The notes below the pieces were generated by a model, which worked only from the letters and a program-made list of their open reading frames with translations, had not been told where the DNA came from and searched no databases. Shown here one piece after another: positions 22,501 through 34,924 of a stretch of 64,000 nt of DNA. How positions within the stretch are numbered: position 1 is the stretch's first letter; each line of letters starts with the position of its first letter. Origin of the DNA: Hippasteria phrygiana (taxonomy: Eukaryota > Echinodermata > Asteroidea > Valvatida > Goniasteridae); NCBI GenBank assembly GCA_037893225.1, contig JAZGUH010000089.1, positions 868,001 through 932,000 on the forward strand. The letters run 5' to 3'. The position numbers were made by a program, and so were the translations under genes.

Positions 22501-23175
22501 GGCACCTGATATATCTATGCTGAGATGTAGACAGGGATTTTTTACAGATCAAAAAGGGAGCGGGGACATAATTTTCCTGCTGTCTAAAGTGGAAATTTGA
22601 CGGAAAATAGTACAAATAAATATGCTTCACAATTATTTAAGAAAAGTAGAAATAACATTTCATTTTTTCGAATTATATGCTGCAACCCTTGGAGAGGCAT
22701 TTTTTTTAGAAACCCTGAATAAGATCTGAATGGCCCATTGGCTTTGAGAAGTGAAAAAAACATTCGCTATATAACCACTTCTTGATCAATAGATTTGTTT
22801 TGAAAGACATGCAATTTAATTTGAAATTTAAATTTTAAAAGTTGCTGTCATTAACATTAAATTGCCAAAAATTAACTTAACTTGGGTCTCTAATGGGCTA
22901 GTCCAAACCTGCCCAAAAGGGTCCTACAATAGTTACCAATACGCTACATTGTATGTGTGGTTTTCCAACCAAGTACTGCCTGCAATTAACGTTGCTTAAC
23001 TTCAGTAATGCGCCACTTGCTCTTCCACTGAGCCAACAATTTTTATTATTTCGAACAATGAGAGTATTTGAATCCATCTCCCTCCACACATTCGACTGGA
23101 GTGCATCGGAAAGGGCATAGATTCATATTGTTTGTACAGCTTAGAATGGCCAGCAGTGATGTTGCCAAGGATTTT

Positions 23176-23476
23176 CATTGGGGACACAATACTTATGAGT
23201 GGGGGAAGGGGGGGGGGGGGGGTCCATTCATGGCAACAGCATTTTAAGTTAGGGCCCGGGGCACCAGCATTCGCAACTTGCTGTGGCAAGGAGGGCACCA
23301 GCATTTTTAGTGGGGATACAGGGGGCACCAGAATGTTTAGTAAAAGCATAGGGAAACGAAATTTTTCAGTGGGGGCACTGAGGGAACTAATATTTTTCAG
23401 TGGGGGCACTGGGGAAACTAACATTTTCAGTGGGGGCACAGGGGGCACTATAATTTCCAGTAAGGGCGCACACTAG
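23176..23476 (+). repeat. G-rich minisatellite
   Basis: Degenerate units of roughly 30-37 bp contain AGTGGGGGCACTGGGG followed by AACTAATATTTTTCAG. They begin with a 14-base G run. The G-rich strand could form quadruplexes; that is inferred. Confidence 0.65.
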
Positions 23477-23670
23477 GGTCAGCAGCATAAAGGAAATTAT
23501 TTTAATGTTGCGTCGATTGTGTATACTTACGGGCTCCGTTCCTATAGCTTGCGATATTAAACACAGGTATGTCGTAGATACATGTAGAGGACAGGGTTTT
23601 GATTTTGTGTAGGACGGAAATTTTGGGGTACAAAAAAGAAAAATAATAAAAAAGGGCACTCGGAAAATAT

Positions 23671-23730
23671 TGGGGGGGGGGGGGGGGGGTAAATACCCCT
23701 TACCCCCCCCCCCCCCCCCCCCCCCCCCCC
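23671..23730. repeat. Facing G19 and C27 homopolymers
   Basis: A G run and a C run are separated by only a short spacer (TAAATACCCCTTA). The arrangement is a potential hairpin and a likely assembly-unstable site. It is followed by GCTGGCTACGCCTATGC. Confidence 0.75.
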
Positions 23731-23752
23731 GCTGGCTACGCCTATGCATACA

Positions 23753-23890
23753 AGCCCGGTTCATACTTCATGCGAATGCGAATGCGAAGCGAATTTCATG
23801 ACGTCAACAATTGAAGTTCCATTGTGACGCACCCCGTTACCATAACGAATTCGCTTCGCATACGCATTCGCATGAAGTATGAACCGGGCT
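23753..23890. mobile_element. Palindromic MITE (138 bp)
   Basis: The arms AGCCCGGTTCATACTTCATG and CATGAAGTATGAACCGGGCT are perfect complements. They continue inward through GCGAATGCGAA and TTCGCTTCGCAT, leaving a loop of about 50 bp. Confidence 0.75.
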
Positions 23891-25782
23891 TTACATAGAC
23901 AGGTCATTCGCAAAGCTGGGTCAATCCCACAGTCAAGTGGTTTTGACTGCATAACCGCAAGGCTACAGTTAAGCTGCCACTAGTCTTTGTAGTGGGTTCA
24001 CCCATAATAATAAGTACAGCGTGTTGTACCTTGAAGCTATGGTTGTACCATGCATGAGTCTATCACTCAGATGATTGTACCTGTCCATTTGGCGGTATTT
24101 TAAAATCTACTTATAAACTTCCACGATCGAAATATTCAGTAAGCTTATACTTAATTGTGGCGTTCAGGATAAAGTCCTTTAATTGTGTATTATGTATATC
24201 TGTATTGTGAACTGATGTGCAGTTTATGAGCACTTTTGTGTGCATCGATCGCGTACATGATACACGATCTCAAGCCTGGAGGTTTTGCAAATGCATTATT
24301 TTGCAAATGCATTTATTGAATAATAATACCCAAATTTTTGGACTGAAAACTTTGATACTAGAGTTTCAAATAACAGATTATTCATAAATGTTCAAGGTGC
24401 ATTAACTTTTCTTGGACAAAACAACAGTCAAATGTGGGAGGCCTTTTGATGCTTTTTATGAAGCAAGGTTTTAAAATTGTCTAAAAGCGAAGAATTCCCA
24501 AAGGCAGTATCTATGTGTAGAGTCATATTTCTTGGGTTATTATTTGGCGCTCGTCTTCAGGACAGTAATGGTTTACCATGGAGGAAGGGGTTTACTAAGT
24601 AGAGAATAAATGCACAGGGCAAACACCTGTATTGAAGAACTACGAGCAAGAGGCTCTCAGACCCTACCACCACAATCATGGATGAAGTATCCATGGTATG
24701 CCACACAATCAAGCAGTTTAGTGGCCGTTGTGCATTTGTTCACAAATATAGTTTTCCGTTATTTTGTAAGGCCTTTTAGTTAAAGACCATATCCCTTTGT
24801 AATGTACACCACAGATTTCAACCCCATAAGACTTTACATTTCTCTGCTAAACTAATCAGCCTGGGTGGCGATCCCTGTAGCAACCCCCCAACTCCTGGCC
24901 CAATTATTTCTGCTCTATCTAAAAGCCAAGAAAATGATCGAAGGGAAGGCGATGCCGGAGTCCTTCTTCCGAACACTTCGAAATAGAGTTCGTTTACAAG
25001 AAACAGAATTGGCTAGACCCTTGCCTTAGCTTTAGGCGTTTCGTCCACTATAGGCACATATCATCGAGGATGATGGCGATTGGGATGGGCGGCTGTCAGT
25101 TAATGACGTTACCAATTATGTTCTGAAAATGATCGAAGTGCCCGGACAGCGTGGCCAGCAAAACAAGTCTCATGATACGACAGCCTGGTGTCACAGTGCG
25201 CAGCATTTTCACATCACCGCAGAAGTACTGAAGATCCATGTGAAGCTAAAAGTACGGAAGACATAATGAGACATCTAAGAAAGTGGCTCCCTGTTTTTTT
25301 CTAGCCCCAGAGAGAGAAACGAAAAGCTTAAAGTCTAATATAAATAGATATCGGAAAGTTCTTGAGCCAAAGATGACTGCAACCGGTATGTCAGTCAATC
25401 CAATGAGATTGTGTCAGTGTCTATTGTATCTATAGTCTTATCTAGTGTATAAGCCCTGCACTATAAGGTGTAAAATGCCACAGCCCAAAAGAAGTATGGA
25501 TGACGAATCTGTTCCTTTTGAAGGATTTTAGGGTTAACATCGAGGCAAACCTTTGTCGTGCAGGCGGGGAGCTGGGCGACTTCATTAGTTTAATGAAGCA
25601 AATAGGCAATCATGTTTATCTATCCGCAGACTCCATGTTCTGTGTTGCAATATTCGGGGGGGAACCTTGGCCCAACAACAAATTCTGGTTGAAATACGTT
25701 CATGAATATGTTAAAATCCGAAGAAAAAAAACACTCTTAAAGATATTACCTTTAACTGAAACCTCATGATCCCCTTATGTAG

Positions 25783-26275
25783 GGGGATGAAACGTGGGGG
25801 ATGAAACGCGACCCCCCCCCCCCCTTCTGAGTTTAGTGGGTTGTGAGCAATTTTCCATTAGATATACACGCGACCTCCGTTCTGAATTTAGGGGTTCAGG
25901 GAATTTGTCGGGCATCCGTCATCCACGCGTCCCCCTTACGGGGACGGGCAATTTCTTTTCTTGGAAATATACGGCCCCTCCCCTTCTAAATTTAGGGGCC
26001 GAGCAATTTACCATTAGAAATACACGCAACCGCCCTTTTCTGAATTTAGGGGATTGCAATTTACTTTTAGAAATACACGCAACCCCCTTTTCTGAATTTA
26101 GGGGATATATAGCAATTTACTTTTAGAAACACGACCCCCTTTTTCTGAATGTAGGGCGTCGAGCAATTTACCATTAGAAATACAGGCGACCCCCCTTTTC
26201 TGAATTTAGGGGGTCGAACAATTTAATATTAGAGATGCACACAACCCCCTTTTCTGAATTAAGGGGGTTGAAAAT
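25783..26275 (+). repeat. Minisatellite, about 50-65-bp unit, about 8 copies
   Basis: Each unit contains CTGAATTTAGGGG, then CAATTTACCATTAGAAATAC and ACGCGACCCCCC, with small length differences. Units drift more toward the left edge. Confidence 0.8.
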
Positions 26276-27209
26276 TGTTGATACTTTTCAAGCAAAATAT
26301 CCACAAAATAAATCGTCTTAAGTTGTTTTTTCCTTTTTTTTTTTTTAAGTACCTTAACCTTAAATATTTATTTGATAATACCAGAAGTGCCTACAAGAAA
26401 ACATCTTAAGATACTTGTAATATAATCTCAAGGATAAAAACCGGGCTTTGTCCAAACAATTTACGGATTAGGGAACAATGGCTGTTTGCTTCATCTTACA
26501 CCTACGGTTGAATTCCATCGCCAATATGTATTTTGCTGATCATCCATATTAAGTACATTTACTTTTTTGTATACTTATAACATTAATGTTTGTATGTAAA
26601 AAAAGTTGAATAAATGTCTAGTACTAATATGTTGTGAAAATAATTGGTTGTAGTAAACATTCATGTACTGTCGCAAACGGCCGGAGTTCGTTTTGGGTTC
26701 CATTCATTGATATTGATGTATTAAATTATTTCTGAGCTTTACACTACGTATACCGTAATGTTTATTTCAGACAAAGGATGCGATGTTTAAAATTAATGAA
26801 GCCCGTTTTGTCGAAACAGACGTACTATTTATACAGTGTAGGCCTACTCTCTGAGATATGACGTGCTGCAGATTTAAATGTATAAGCCCGGAAAATTAGA
26901 AATGTTAAAGAATCTTGACGGTAGGCCCTATTTTTTTTTTGAAGGGGGGAGGGGGACACGACATTCTTCTTAAAACATAAGAAACTAAACGAATAATGAT
27001 TCCATTCACGTTACCCTCACTCTTTTGTCTTTATGAAATACTATCCCACTTAAACATCGCGAGGTCACTTCCAATACGCTTTGACCTTTGCAGTCATTGA
27101 CAGCCACAACTGCAAGAGTGCTTCCACGGCCACGTACGTGCGAGGTGGCCACGAAACGCCATCACGTAGCTGATTGGTCGGTGGCCACTGCTACGGGTTG
27201 TGCACAAAG

Positions 27210-28420
27210 CAATGGCCCTGTTACGCCCCAACTACGGTCATGGTACCAACTATACTTGGGCCAGTCCCATCTATAGTTGGGCCGGTACCAACTAGAACCG
27301 GAGAGTTGGGAAATCCCAACTATAGTTGGGACTAAACGCGACGGGGGGTGTCGTATTTATTGTAAGGCGCATGACTGAAAAAGCCATTCGTCATGATTAT
27401 GCAAGATCACAGGGTTTGTGGGGGGGGGGGGGGGGGGGGGGGGCTGCACTGTTATGCAAATCTCTGGCCGGGCCACGTGTATAATCATGGTACATTGGTG
27501 CATGGACGGTTATGAAAAATTGAAGGCCGGGAGTAAGGTGGGGTCATTGATCTCCAAGGGGGGGGGGGGGGGGGGGGTGGTCGCTTTCATGCTATTTCGC
27601 GTCGCTCATACACACATGAAAAACAGTTTCACACTCTAGAACAAAAGGAAACAGACATAATGTTTTGTTTCCTCAAATATTTAATTAGCATGTGATTGGG
27701 GTAATAGTCTCAGAGTGCCGAGTACACTTGTCTCGATTTCTTCACATTTTTCGTCTGTAACAATACAAAAATACACTGCAATTTTATATCAATTCGTTAA
27801 TTATTTGTTATTTAAATAAAGTGAAATGTGTTCAAGTAATAAGAATAAGTTTTCGGTGCCTATTGCAGTCCATCCCTCCCAACCATAGTTAGGACCACCA
27901 CTTTGTGGCAGGCAATGCATGGCATGATAATTTTTAAATACAGTGAAATTGTGTTCAAGTAATAAGAATGAATTTTCAGTGCCCAGTGCAGTCCCAGCCA
28001 TAGTTGGGACCCTGGCCAAACTGTGGCAGGCAGTAACCATAACATGGCTGATAATTTGTTTAACAAATGATGAAATTATGTTCAAATTGGTTAAATAGTG
28101 AAGCGTTGGCGTTGCTGATTTCGTCCATGGTATGATGTTTAGCAAGCTTGGCATACTATAACCATAAATAATAGCCGGCTGGCAAGCCACGTGCGTCGAA
28201 CCCACAAAACTTCCTTTCCAAGCCTGGTGCGCGCCATACGATTTTGTAATTTATGCATATATTCACGTGCGGTTCCATATCCCCGCCCCTTCAGTCCCAA
28301 CTGTAGTTGGGATTTCCCAACTACTCCGTCGCAGTTGGGACCGGTGCCAACTACAGTTGGAGCCGGCCCAGGTATAGTTGGGACAATGCCATAGTTAGTT
28401 GGGGCGTAACAGCTCCATTG
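27210..28420. mobile_element. 1.2-kb non-autonomous element with long terminal inverted repeats of CCAACTATAGTTGG units
   Basis: The outer ends CAATGGCCCTGTTACGCCCC and the complement of GGGGCGTAACAGCTCCATTG pair well. The arms run about 120 bp inward and are built from repeated, self-complementary CCAACTATAGTTGG-like 14-mers spaced by GGGCCGGTACC. The interior includes two G runs (about 27419-27443 and 27560-27577) and a 120-bp tandem duplication (27821-27940 and 27942-28066). There is no transposase frame and no certain target duplication. Confidence 0.65.
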
Positions 28421-28649
28421 AAATGCCGCCAGGGGAATAGTTTCTTCCTTTTCCCCCACTGGATACGCCACTGCACTGTGTGCCAGACCCGAAGTGTGCA
28501 CCGGTCCCGATAGTTGGGGCGGGAACCAGTCTAAGGCAACTGTCGGGACAGGTGTCGCATGAATATCCGTCTCTCTGAAAAGCCGACTTAGTGGTTCTGC
28601 TGCGCATGCCTAATTGAAAATAATTAGAAAATGAATTAAACTGTTGCAA

Positions 28650-28685
28650 ACTGCTGACTGACTGACTGACTGACTGACTGACTAA
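28650..28685. repeat. (GACT)n microsatellite
   Basis: About eight uninterrupted CTGA/GACT tetramers. Confidence 0.9.
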
Positions 28686-29370
28686 ATATAATTAGGACAG
28701 TGACCGGTCACGTGAGAGGGTTCAACCAATAATAGGGAAGAGAAGCCAACATTTTATGGGAGTCGAATATTCATATGACATCAGCCAAGTCGGTGCGTCC
28801 AGGCCATAGAGTTATTCTATATATAACTCTATGGTCCAGGCCCTATGGTTCTCGTTGATTTGGTCGAGAGCTTTGTGCATACATGGAGGAAGGTGTTCCT
28901 TCCTCCATGGTGCATATGCATGCATTGGGTTGGCTTTTCATGAAAATCGATTTTCACGGACGTGTCGGCCAATAGACTGGTTCCCGCCCCCACATGTGTA
29001 ATCCGAAGGACAAAAATGGAGGGACCAGGAACCAGTCTAGTCGGCCAAGCGTTTACATGTATTATGTCACTTGAGGGCGCTATTCTCAGCAGGATGGTTT
29101 GTTTGTGCACGTCGACTGCTACATGCATACAGTGCTACTGCTAGCCGTTTCCAAGGTTGGAAATTAAATAAGGAGCTGTTAAATATGTTGTATAAACGAG
29201 TAGATTATTGTGTTGAATTATGGATAAGTGTACAAACTCATTTTCCATTCTGAGTGTGAAAAGTAAGGAATTGCCGCCAAATATTAGTATAGGTTGTTTA
29301 TTTACCGTCTGTGCATCCCTTTGCCTAATACGGATGACGTCTGTGTCATGTCTGTGGACGCAAACAAAAA

Positions 29371-29530
29371 GTGCCACCAGGCCGGATGACGCCATTGGCC
29401 GCAGTTTCAATCCATTGTTGGATTATTGTTTTATGTTTATGATACGCTTGACTGCACAAACACATTGTAGCGGTTTGCTTGGCTGCCAGAACCGCCGCGA
29501 CACCCCGACGTCTCCCGTAAAATACCGTGT
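29371..29530 (-). repeat. Dispersed repeat, copy A
   Basis: It shares long strings with 58430-58690 in the opposite orientation, including CCGGATGACGCCATTGGCCG, GCTTGGCTGCCAGAACCGC and ACACCCCGACGTCTCCCGTA. The family is unassigned. Confidence 0.6.
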
Positions 29531-29584
29531 GCCCAAGGGTCAAGGGGTTTTAAATTCATCAATCTATGGAGGTTTCCTACTTCC

Positions 29585-29960
29585 ATGATTAATCTCACAT
29601 CCTTCAACTGGATTTGTCCATCGTGTGAAGTGCTGAATTTTAGAAGTTCCTTTTTTTTTCCACTAGAGGGCATTGATTGTAGCAATCAGTTCAACAGCGT
29701 CTCTGAAACTAGCCAGATGTTATCATCATCACCGCCGATGGTAAACACTTTTAAGTCTAACGTTAGCTTGAAAATTCCAGCTCTAGGCTCATGACATGTG
29801 AGAAACGGCGAATCTCACATGTCATGAGCCTAGAGCTGGAATTTTCAAGCTATTTTAAGCCTAACAAAACGTCTATCCCAAAACTAAGACAACCTAGCAA
29901 ACCTACATGTAAACCCAAGCACAGGAGTAACCCCAGTCGGCTCGTTTCAAAACTAGGTAG
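29585..29960 (+). pseudogene. LINE ORF fragment with PHD-like end, broken by an internal perfect palindrome
   Basis: The frame starts MINLTSFNWICPSCEVLNF and resembles the PHD-finger end (W-I-C-P-x-C) and linker of CR1/L2-type LINE proteins. The frame stops just before a perfect 39-bp inverted repeat (29765-29803 and 29813-29851, 9-bp loop). A lysine/proline-rich segment resembling the same linker resumes after it (KPNKTSIPKLRQPSKP). No reverse-transcriptase segment follows. The assignment is by pattern only. Confidence 0.45.
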
Positions 29961-29978
29961 ACCCCTTTTAGAATACGG

Positions 29979-30130
29979 CAGTGTTGTAACCAAGTCATTT
30001 TTTCTCAAGTCAAGTCAAGTCGCAAGTCAAATTTTCCCAAGTCAAGTCAAGTCACAAGTCAAATTTTCCCAAGTCACGTCAAGTCCCAAGTCAATTTGTT
30101 TCAAGTCCAGTACCAAGTCTCAAGTCAATT
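29979..30130 (+). mobile_element. hAT-type AAGTC MITE, right end lost
   Basis: It starts with the family end CAGTGTTGTAACCAAGTC and expands into many CAAGTCAAGTC units (29999-30125). The matching right terminal repeat is absent, so it is truncated or the array overran it. Confidence 0.6.
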
Positions 30131-30525
30131 GTTAGTAAATACAAATTCCAATGACAAAATGACATAGGCTAGCACGCATGCACTGTACAAAATCAACCAA
30201 AAACTATAAGCCGGTCACACTCACAGCGCATACAGAAAATTGTGCATCGCAAATAGTGCCGCCAACGCCGGTTCGCATGAATCTGCCAGACTAATCATTA
30301 CATGTTGCTATAAATAATGATACGATACAGAACACAAGAAAAAATGGTGCATGTCATGCTACATTATATTGCACTCCACTTTCTTTCTGTTTCTCGTAGA
30401 GAAACTTGTGTCATCTGGCTGAGACTGTAGGCAGGACCCAATCAAATCAAATCAACTACCATTAACTATTTTTCCCATGTTCTTCATTCTAGCTAAAGTG
30501 ACTTCTGACGCATCAATAAGTCTCC

Positions 30526-33500
30526 ATGTTGTGCAACATCAGAAGAATCTGTTGCCAACAGGCGCATCATTTGAGAAGGCTTGGCTCCATCCCCACCCAA
30601 AAAACCAGAGCCATGACGAGTGGTCCTTCGCCAAGACTTGATGAGGATCAAGGTTTTACTCCAAGGAGAGCAGTATTGTACGTCCCTGGCAGCGATGAAC
30701 GAAAGCTGGCTAAGCTGTGTGGTTTGGCGGTAGACTGTGCAGTTATGGATTGTGAGGATGGTGTAGCAGCCAATAGGAAAGTATGTTCAGATGAAGTCAT
30801 CAGTATGAAAACCAATCAAGGCGAGGGACATTTTAGGGCCTTTGATCCAAGGAGTCGGCACTAAAAGATTTTCATTTGTTAGTATTTTTACCTGTAAAAG
30901 CAGACACAAATTACAACATGGTTGCGAACAGGCCTAGTCTCAGAATACGATGCATAAAAGCATAAGAATTTTTTTTTTTTATCCCCAACCCTCTTGCATC
31001 CACCCATCACCCTTCTCTCCAAGAGCTGGTAGTTTCTTTTAGTTCTGATGTGCATCTCAACATAAGATCACCGATACATATAACTTTGAAAAGGGCCCCA
31101 AGTTCATTAAAGCCTTTTCAAACATTCCTTAATTTGTAAAACAAAATGGGCAATTTTGAATGAAGTTGATTTTTTACATTCTAACGCAGGATGTTGCACG
31201 ACAAACTATCAGAAAGACCCTGGGTTCGTTGCACTTTCCAACAGTCGCAGATGTAGCTGTCCGCATCAATGCTGTGGACAGTGGGCTTGCTGACGTTGAT
31301 TTGAATGTAGTGTTGCAGGCTGAGAAACTACCAGATACCCTGATGCTACCCAAGGTGGAGTCTGAAAGCCACATACAGTGGGTAGGTAATGATCACATAC
31401 GAGTATCCAAATTGCGCACAGCCCATAGAGGGTGCTCCATTCACTTCGCAGCAACAAGTTTGAGCTAGGAACATTGGTTAACCGCTGCTTGATTTGCGAC
31501 ATACCTTACGCCTACACGATAACATCCAAGCGTGAATTATAGCTAGTTGAACCATTGTGTCAGCGGTCTCCCTTTCCAACATAAATTTGCTTTTGCTGTA
31601 ATTTTCAGAAGTGAATGGATTTGGGGGTTAGTATTTTATAGAAAATACTGTCATAATGACCTGGTTAAAGTTTTGTGTGCACAGATGCTGGGCAAAAAGA
31701 GAGAAAAATAGAAAATGGTGGTCTAGTAGCCTGTTTCCCCGACTCAACTTGAGATGAAACAACAATTTATAGACGTCAGGGAATTATCAGGTCAGAGAAC
31801 TAGACTATTTCCAAAGATGGTCGGCCAAGCATCGCTGGAAATTGAAAAAAAAAATTCCACTTTTCTTGAAAATGACAGCACACCAGGCACCGTGATTTCA
31901 CAGGATGCTTGAGACTATTTTAGTCACTGAGCCGAGATTTCATGCAACAACCAATTTTCTACTTCTAAGCTTGCAGATAAGCTTGGCGTCCACTTTGGCC
32001 TGAAGCCACCGTCCACTCCTCTCAAACTGGTCATCTTTGTGGAGAGTGCTATTGGTCTTTTGAGACTGGCTAACATATGCGAGGAGGGTCAAAGGTTATC
32101 ACGGACCACTCCATTCTTCACCTTTGAAGGGGTGGTTTTTGGATCGGATGACTTTTGCGCCGATATAGGTAGGTTTAAATTTGCTCGATACTGTTTCAAA
32201 ATGGCACAGCGACCCAAACGTGGTGCGTCTCTTGCTTGAGCATAATTTGAATCTACAAAGCTATTCACTTTAGGTTCGCTGGTTTTGATAAAAAGGTAAT
32301 TACATGTTTGTAGGCGTTATTTTAGATACTCATTTCACATTCCTTTGTAATCTGAAATATCAAACCACAGAACTCCAAGTAGCTTTTTTTTTGGGGGGGG
32401 GGCTGAGTTGGTGTCACTAACAGTGGAAGTTACCCCGCCTGGGTCTATAGGTCTGAAAATTGGGATCATTTCTTTGGTATCTATTGAAGATTTATCATTT
32501 ATTTAGATCTGGACACAGGAAAACTTTAAGGATGGTAGGGCTGGCTTCCTAAAATGTGGCCAACCCCACCACCTCTGTTGAAGCCTATTACCTAGAATGG
32601 CTTTTAGCCTTGTATTGGGCGACTTCTATAAAACAAAAAAGCTCCAAAAATTGTATTATTGAAGGAATTAAGTCAGGCTTGACATTAAGTGGCCAAGGGG
32701 ACCTAAGAAGTTATCCCCAGATATTTAATTCAAATTTGTTTCAATATTATTAGGAGCTACAAGAACACCAGAGGCCCGTGAGCTCCTGTATGCCAGACAG
32801 AAGGTGGTTACCATTGCCAAAGCATACCGACTACAAGCAATCGACCTGGTTCATATAGACTATAAAGGTAGTTGCATTTGTGTGCAGTGGCTGGCCATAG
32901 GACAGATCTTATAAAGTATCTGGCTAATAAACTTCAGTGCAGTTCCATGCGTGCCAACTGTTATATCTATGCCAATAAAAAATAAAAAAGTATAAAATGG
33001 AGGCCTCGATGCTATTAATCTTCCTATTCTGTGATTTTAGATATAAACATAAAGGACATAAAGTAATGAAATCTCAAAAGTTCAATCCCTTTGGTCAGTT
33101 ACCTATTTCCAAAGTCTGGTGGCAAGAATTCTACCATAATGTGTAATATTTCTGGAGAAATGTGGAAAAATCTGAAGTACTGACAACCGTACATTCAGAC
33201 TTGTGCCGCACATAGTGCAGCCTGTAAAAAAAAAAAAAAGAAAGCACTACCGATTAAAGGCACCATGCTAAATAGAGTACCGAAGTCTGATGTCAGTTGG
33301 CATGACAACTGGCTCCAAACAAATGTAAATTTCGACTGTTCCTTTGTTAACAGCCAGTCATGCAAACACATAAGAAAAGTATTCTCTGTGAAAAGATCTC
33401 TGTGCTTGGAGGATTCCACTTTCTTTAGCCTCCTGAAGACGGACGAAGCACTGTTTGAAACGTCAAGATCGTACTCTTGCCACCAGCTCTTTTCAGAGCC

Positions 33501-34924
33501 ACCACTTTCTCTAAAATGAGATTTCTTTCCTCCGTGGTGAACTCGCAAAACCTACCTCCTTACTTGGCACCCCACCATGCAAAGTTTCAAACACCACTTT
33601 TTTGTACTTGTTTATTTTGCTTTAGATTTGGATTCCTTGGAGAAGCAGTCATTGGAAGGAGCTCGGATGGGATTTACAGGTTGGATTCAAACCATTATTC
33701 CAGTTTATTGTCTTGGGTTGATTCATGGAATGGTAAAGAAAGGCAAATTGCCTAATACTTAAAAGTACAATACCTCCTTTTCAAACATGTGAAGAGAAAT
33801 ATCACTTAGAAGTTTTTTCACCTTCACATGTTCTTCTCTGAAGCCTTTAGCATTTTTGTTTCCTGTGTAGGGCAATTTCAATAAAAATATGACACATTAA
33901 AACAGGGGTGAGATTTGTCAGGATTTTTTACTGATTTCAGAATTTTTGAAGAATCACTTTTGAAATCTGCAATTCCTGGGGTGTTACACCTGTAAAAGTG
34001 GATATAGACCAATAGAAACAAATATTTTAAGGAGTACCTTTAGGCAAATACAGACCCTACGTTGCTCTGGGGTCTTGGCGACCCCAAACATTGCAGATTT
34101 CGTGGAATTTTCATTTTCGGCCAACCTCACCCCTGACTAAAGAAAGGCAACTTAGCTGGGAATAGGATGCATGGATTACTTCGTTGTTGCTAGATAAAAG
34201 ACTTAAAATAAAGAAATTGATGGAATATTGCTTTTTCTGTAATCGTGCCATCAACAGGCAAGCAGGTAATTCACCCAATCCAAGTTCCAGTTGTACAAAA
34301 AGCGTTCAGCCCCTCTCCAGAGCGAATGGAATGGGCCAGAGCTCTTATAGAAGCCTTCCAAGAACACCAGGACTCGGGCAAGGTAAAGACTGAACCACTT
34401 TGCCTTGAAGGGAGGTTCCGTTATTTTGCATTTCCACTTTAATTTGTTAAATTTCCATTCAAAACAAGTCGAACAGTTCTTTACTTCTTCTGGAATTCTC
34501 CAGTGTGTGGGCATGTGTGCATAGGAAAATTTCAGACTGCATTTCTGAACAGAGGAGTAGTCGTTCTGCGAAAGGCCCAACTTTTCCAAGTTTTGAGATG
34601 CTCCCATACTAATCACATAATCAGTTTTACAGAATTTTCAAAGTGAATAAAGAAAACTGGCAGGAGCGGGATTCGAACCTACGACCTCCGGATTACCGTA
34701 CCGGCACTCTACCAACTGAGCTATCTTGCCCTATATTGGCGGTCCCCAGACGACATTTGTTCAATGATTTGTGAGCGCTTTTTAACTTTTGCAAATAATT
34801 AATCCTATGTTTCTCTTCTTAGGGTGCCTTTACTTTTCGGGACAGCATGATTGACATGCCGCTTGTACTCCAAGCCAGGAATATACTGAAGATGGCCACG
34901 GTGATAAAAGATCAATCTGGATGA
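30526..34924 (+). CDS. CLYBL: CLYBL, citramalyl-CoA lyase, mitochondrial (7 exons, 345 aa, complete)
   Basis: The exons are 30526-30780, 31190-31385, 31977-32168, 32754-32867, 33626-33679, 34258-34382 and 34823-34924. Phases agree throughout and give 345 residues, close to the usual 340. The enzyme splits citramalyl-CoA to acetyl-CoA and pyruvate, the last step of C5-dicarboxylate (itaconate) breakdown, and protects vitamin-B12-dependent metabolism. The N-terminus is arginine-rich without acids (MLCNIRRICCQQAHHLRRL), as for mitochondrial import. Family hallmarks are RRAVLYVPGSDERKL, DCAVMDCEDGVAANRK, LMLPKVES, VIFVESAIGLL (E173) and VVFGSDDF (D209), the last two fitting the Mg-binding pair. 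GKQVIHPIQ and AFTFRDSMIDMP follow. Exon 2 uses the second of two close donors (GTAG|GTAATG); the phase requires it. Confidence 0.95.
32385..32640 (+). repeat. Dispersed repeat (LINE/SINE-like), in a CLYBL intron
   Basis: It shares CAGGAAAAC, AATGTGGCCAA(A/C)CC, ACCACCTCTG and TGGCTTTTAG(C/T)CTTGTATTGGG with copies at about 44.52-44.66, 55.06-55.18, 56.25-56.32 and 58.72-58.99 kb. It starts after a short G run. The class is unknown. Confidence 0.55.
34640..34790 (-). mobile_element. tRNA-derived SINE
   Basis: Read on the minus strand it gives A box TAGCTCAGTTGGTAGAGTGC, then CGGTAATCCGGAGGTCGTAG, then B box GGTTCGAATCCCGC and CTGCCAG. A TTTCTTTATTCACTTTGA tail is shared with the other copies. 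The anticodon arm is imperfect, so it is not a working tRNA gene. Confidence 0.75.

Larger units (their letters stand above)
18598..30525. other. Intergenic transposon field between the barrel/EF-hand gene and CLYBL
   Basis: I recognise no host gene across about 12 kb. It contains an AACGTT-rich element split by a second element, a Penelope-like end, a Crypton-like fragment, foldbacks, G/C homopolymers, minisatellites, a 1.2-kb inverted-repeat element and a LINE fragment (each listed). The stretches 24.0-25.75 kb and 26.3-27.2 kb hold only short frames without recognisable domains. One of these, at 25500-25769, is an 89-residue frame I cannot assign. Confidence 0.6.

Noticed and set aside
25783..26275. 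Regular repeat array considered as CRISPR-like
   Set aside because: Units are contiguous and degenerate with no unique spacers, and the genome is animal; it is a minisatellite.
34640..34790. Candidate functional tRNA gene (A and B boxes present), also at 39.5 and 54.6 kb
   Set aside because: Anticodon arm is mispaired, copies share a common 3' tail, and one copy lacks the middle of the tRNA; these are SINE heads.
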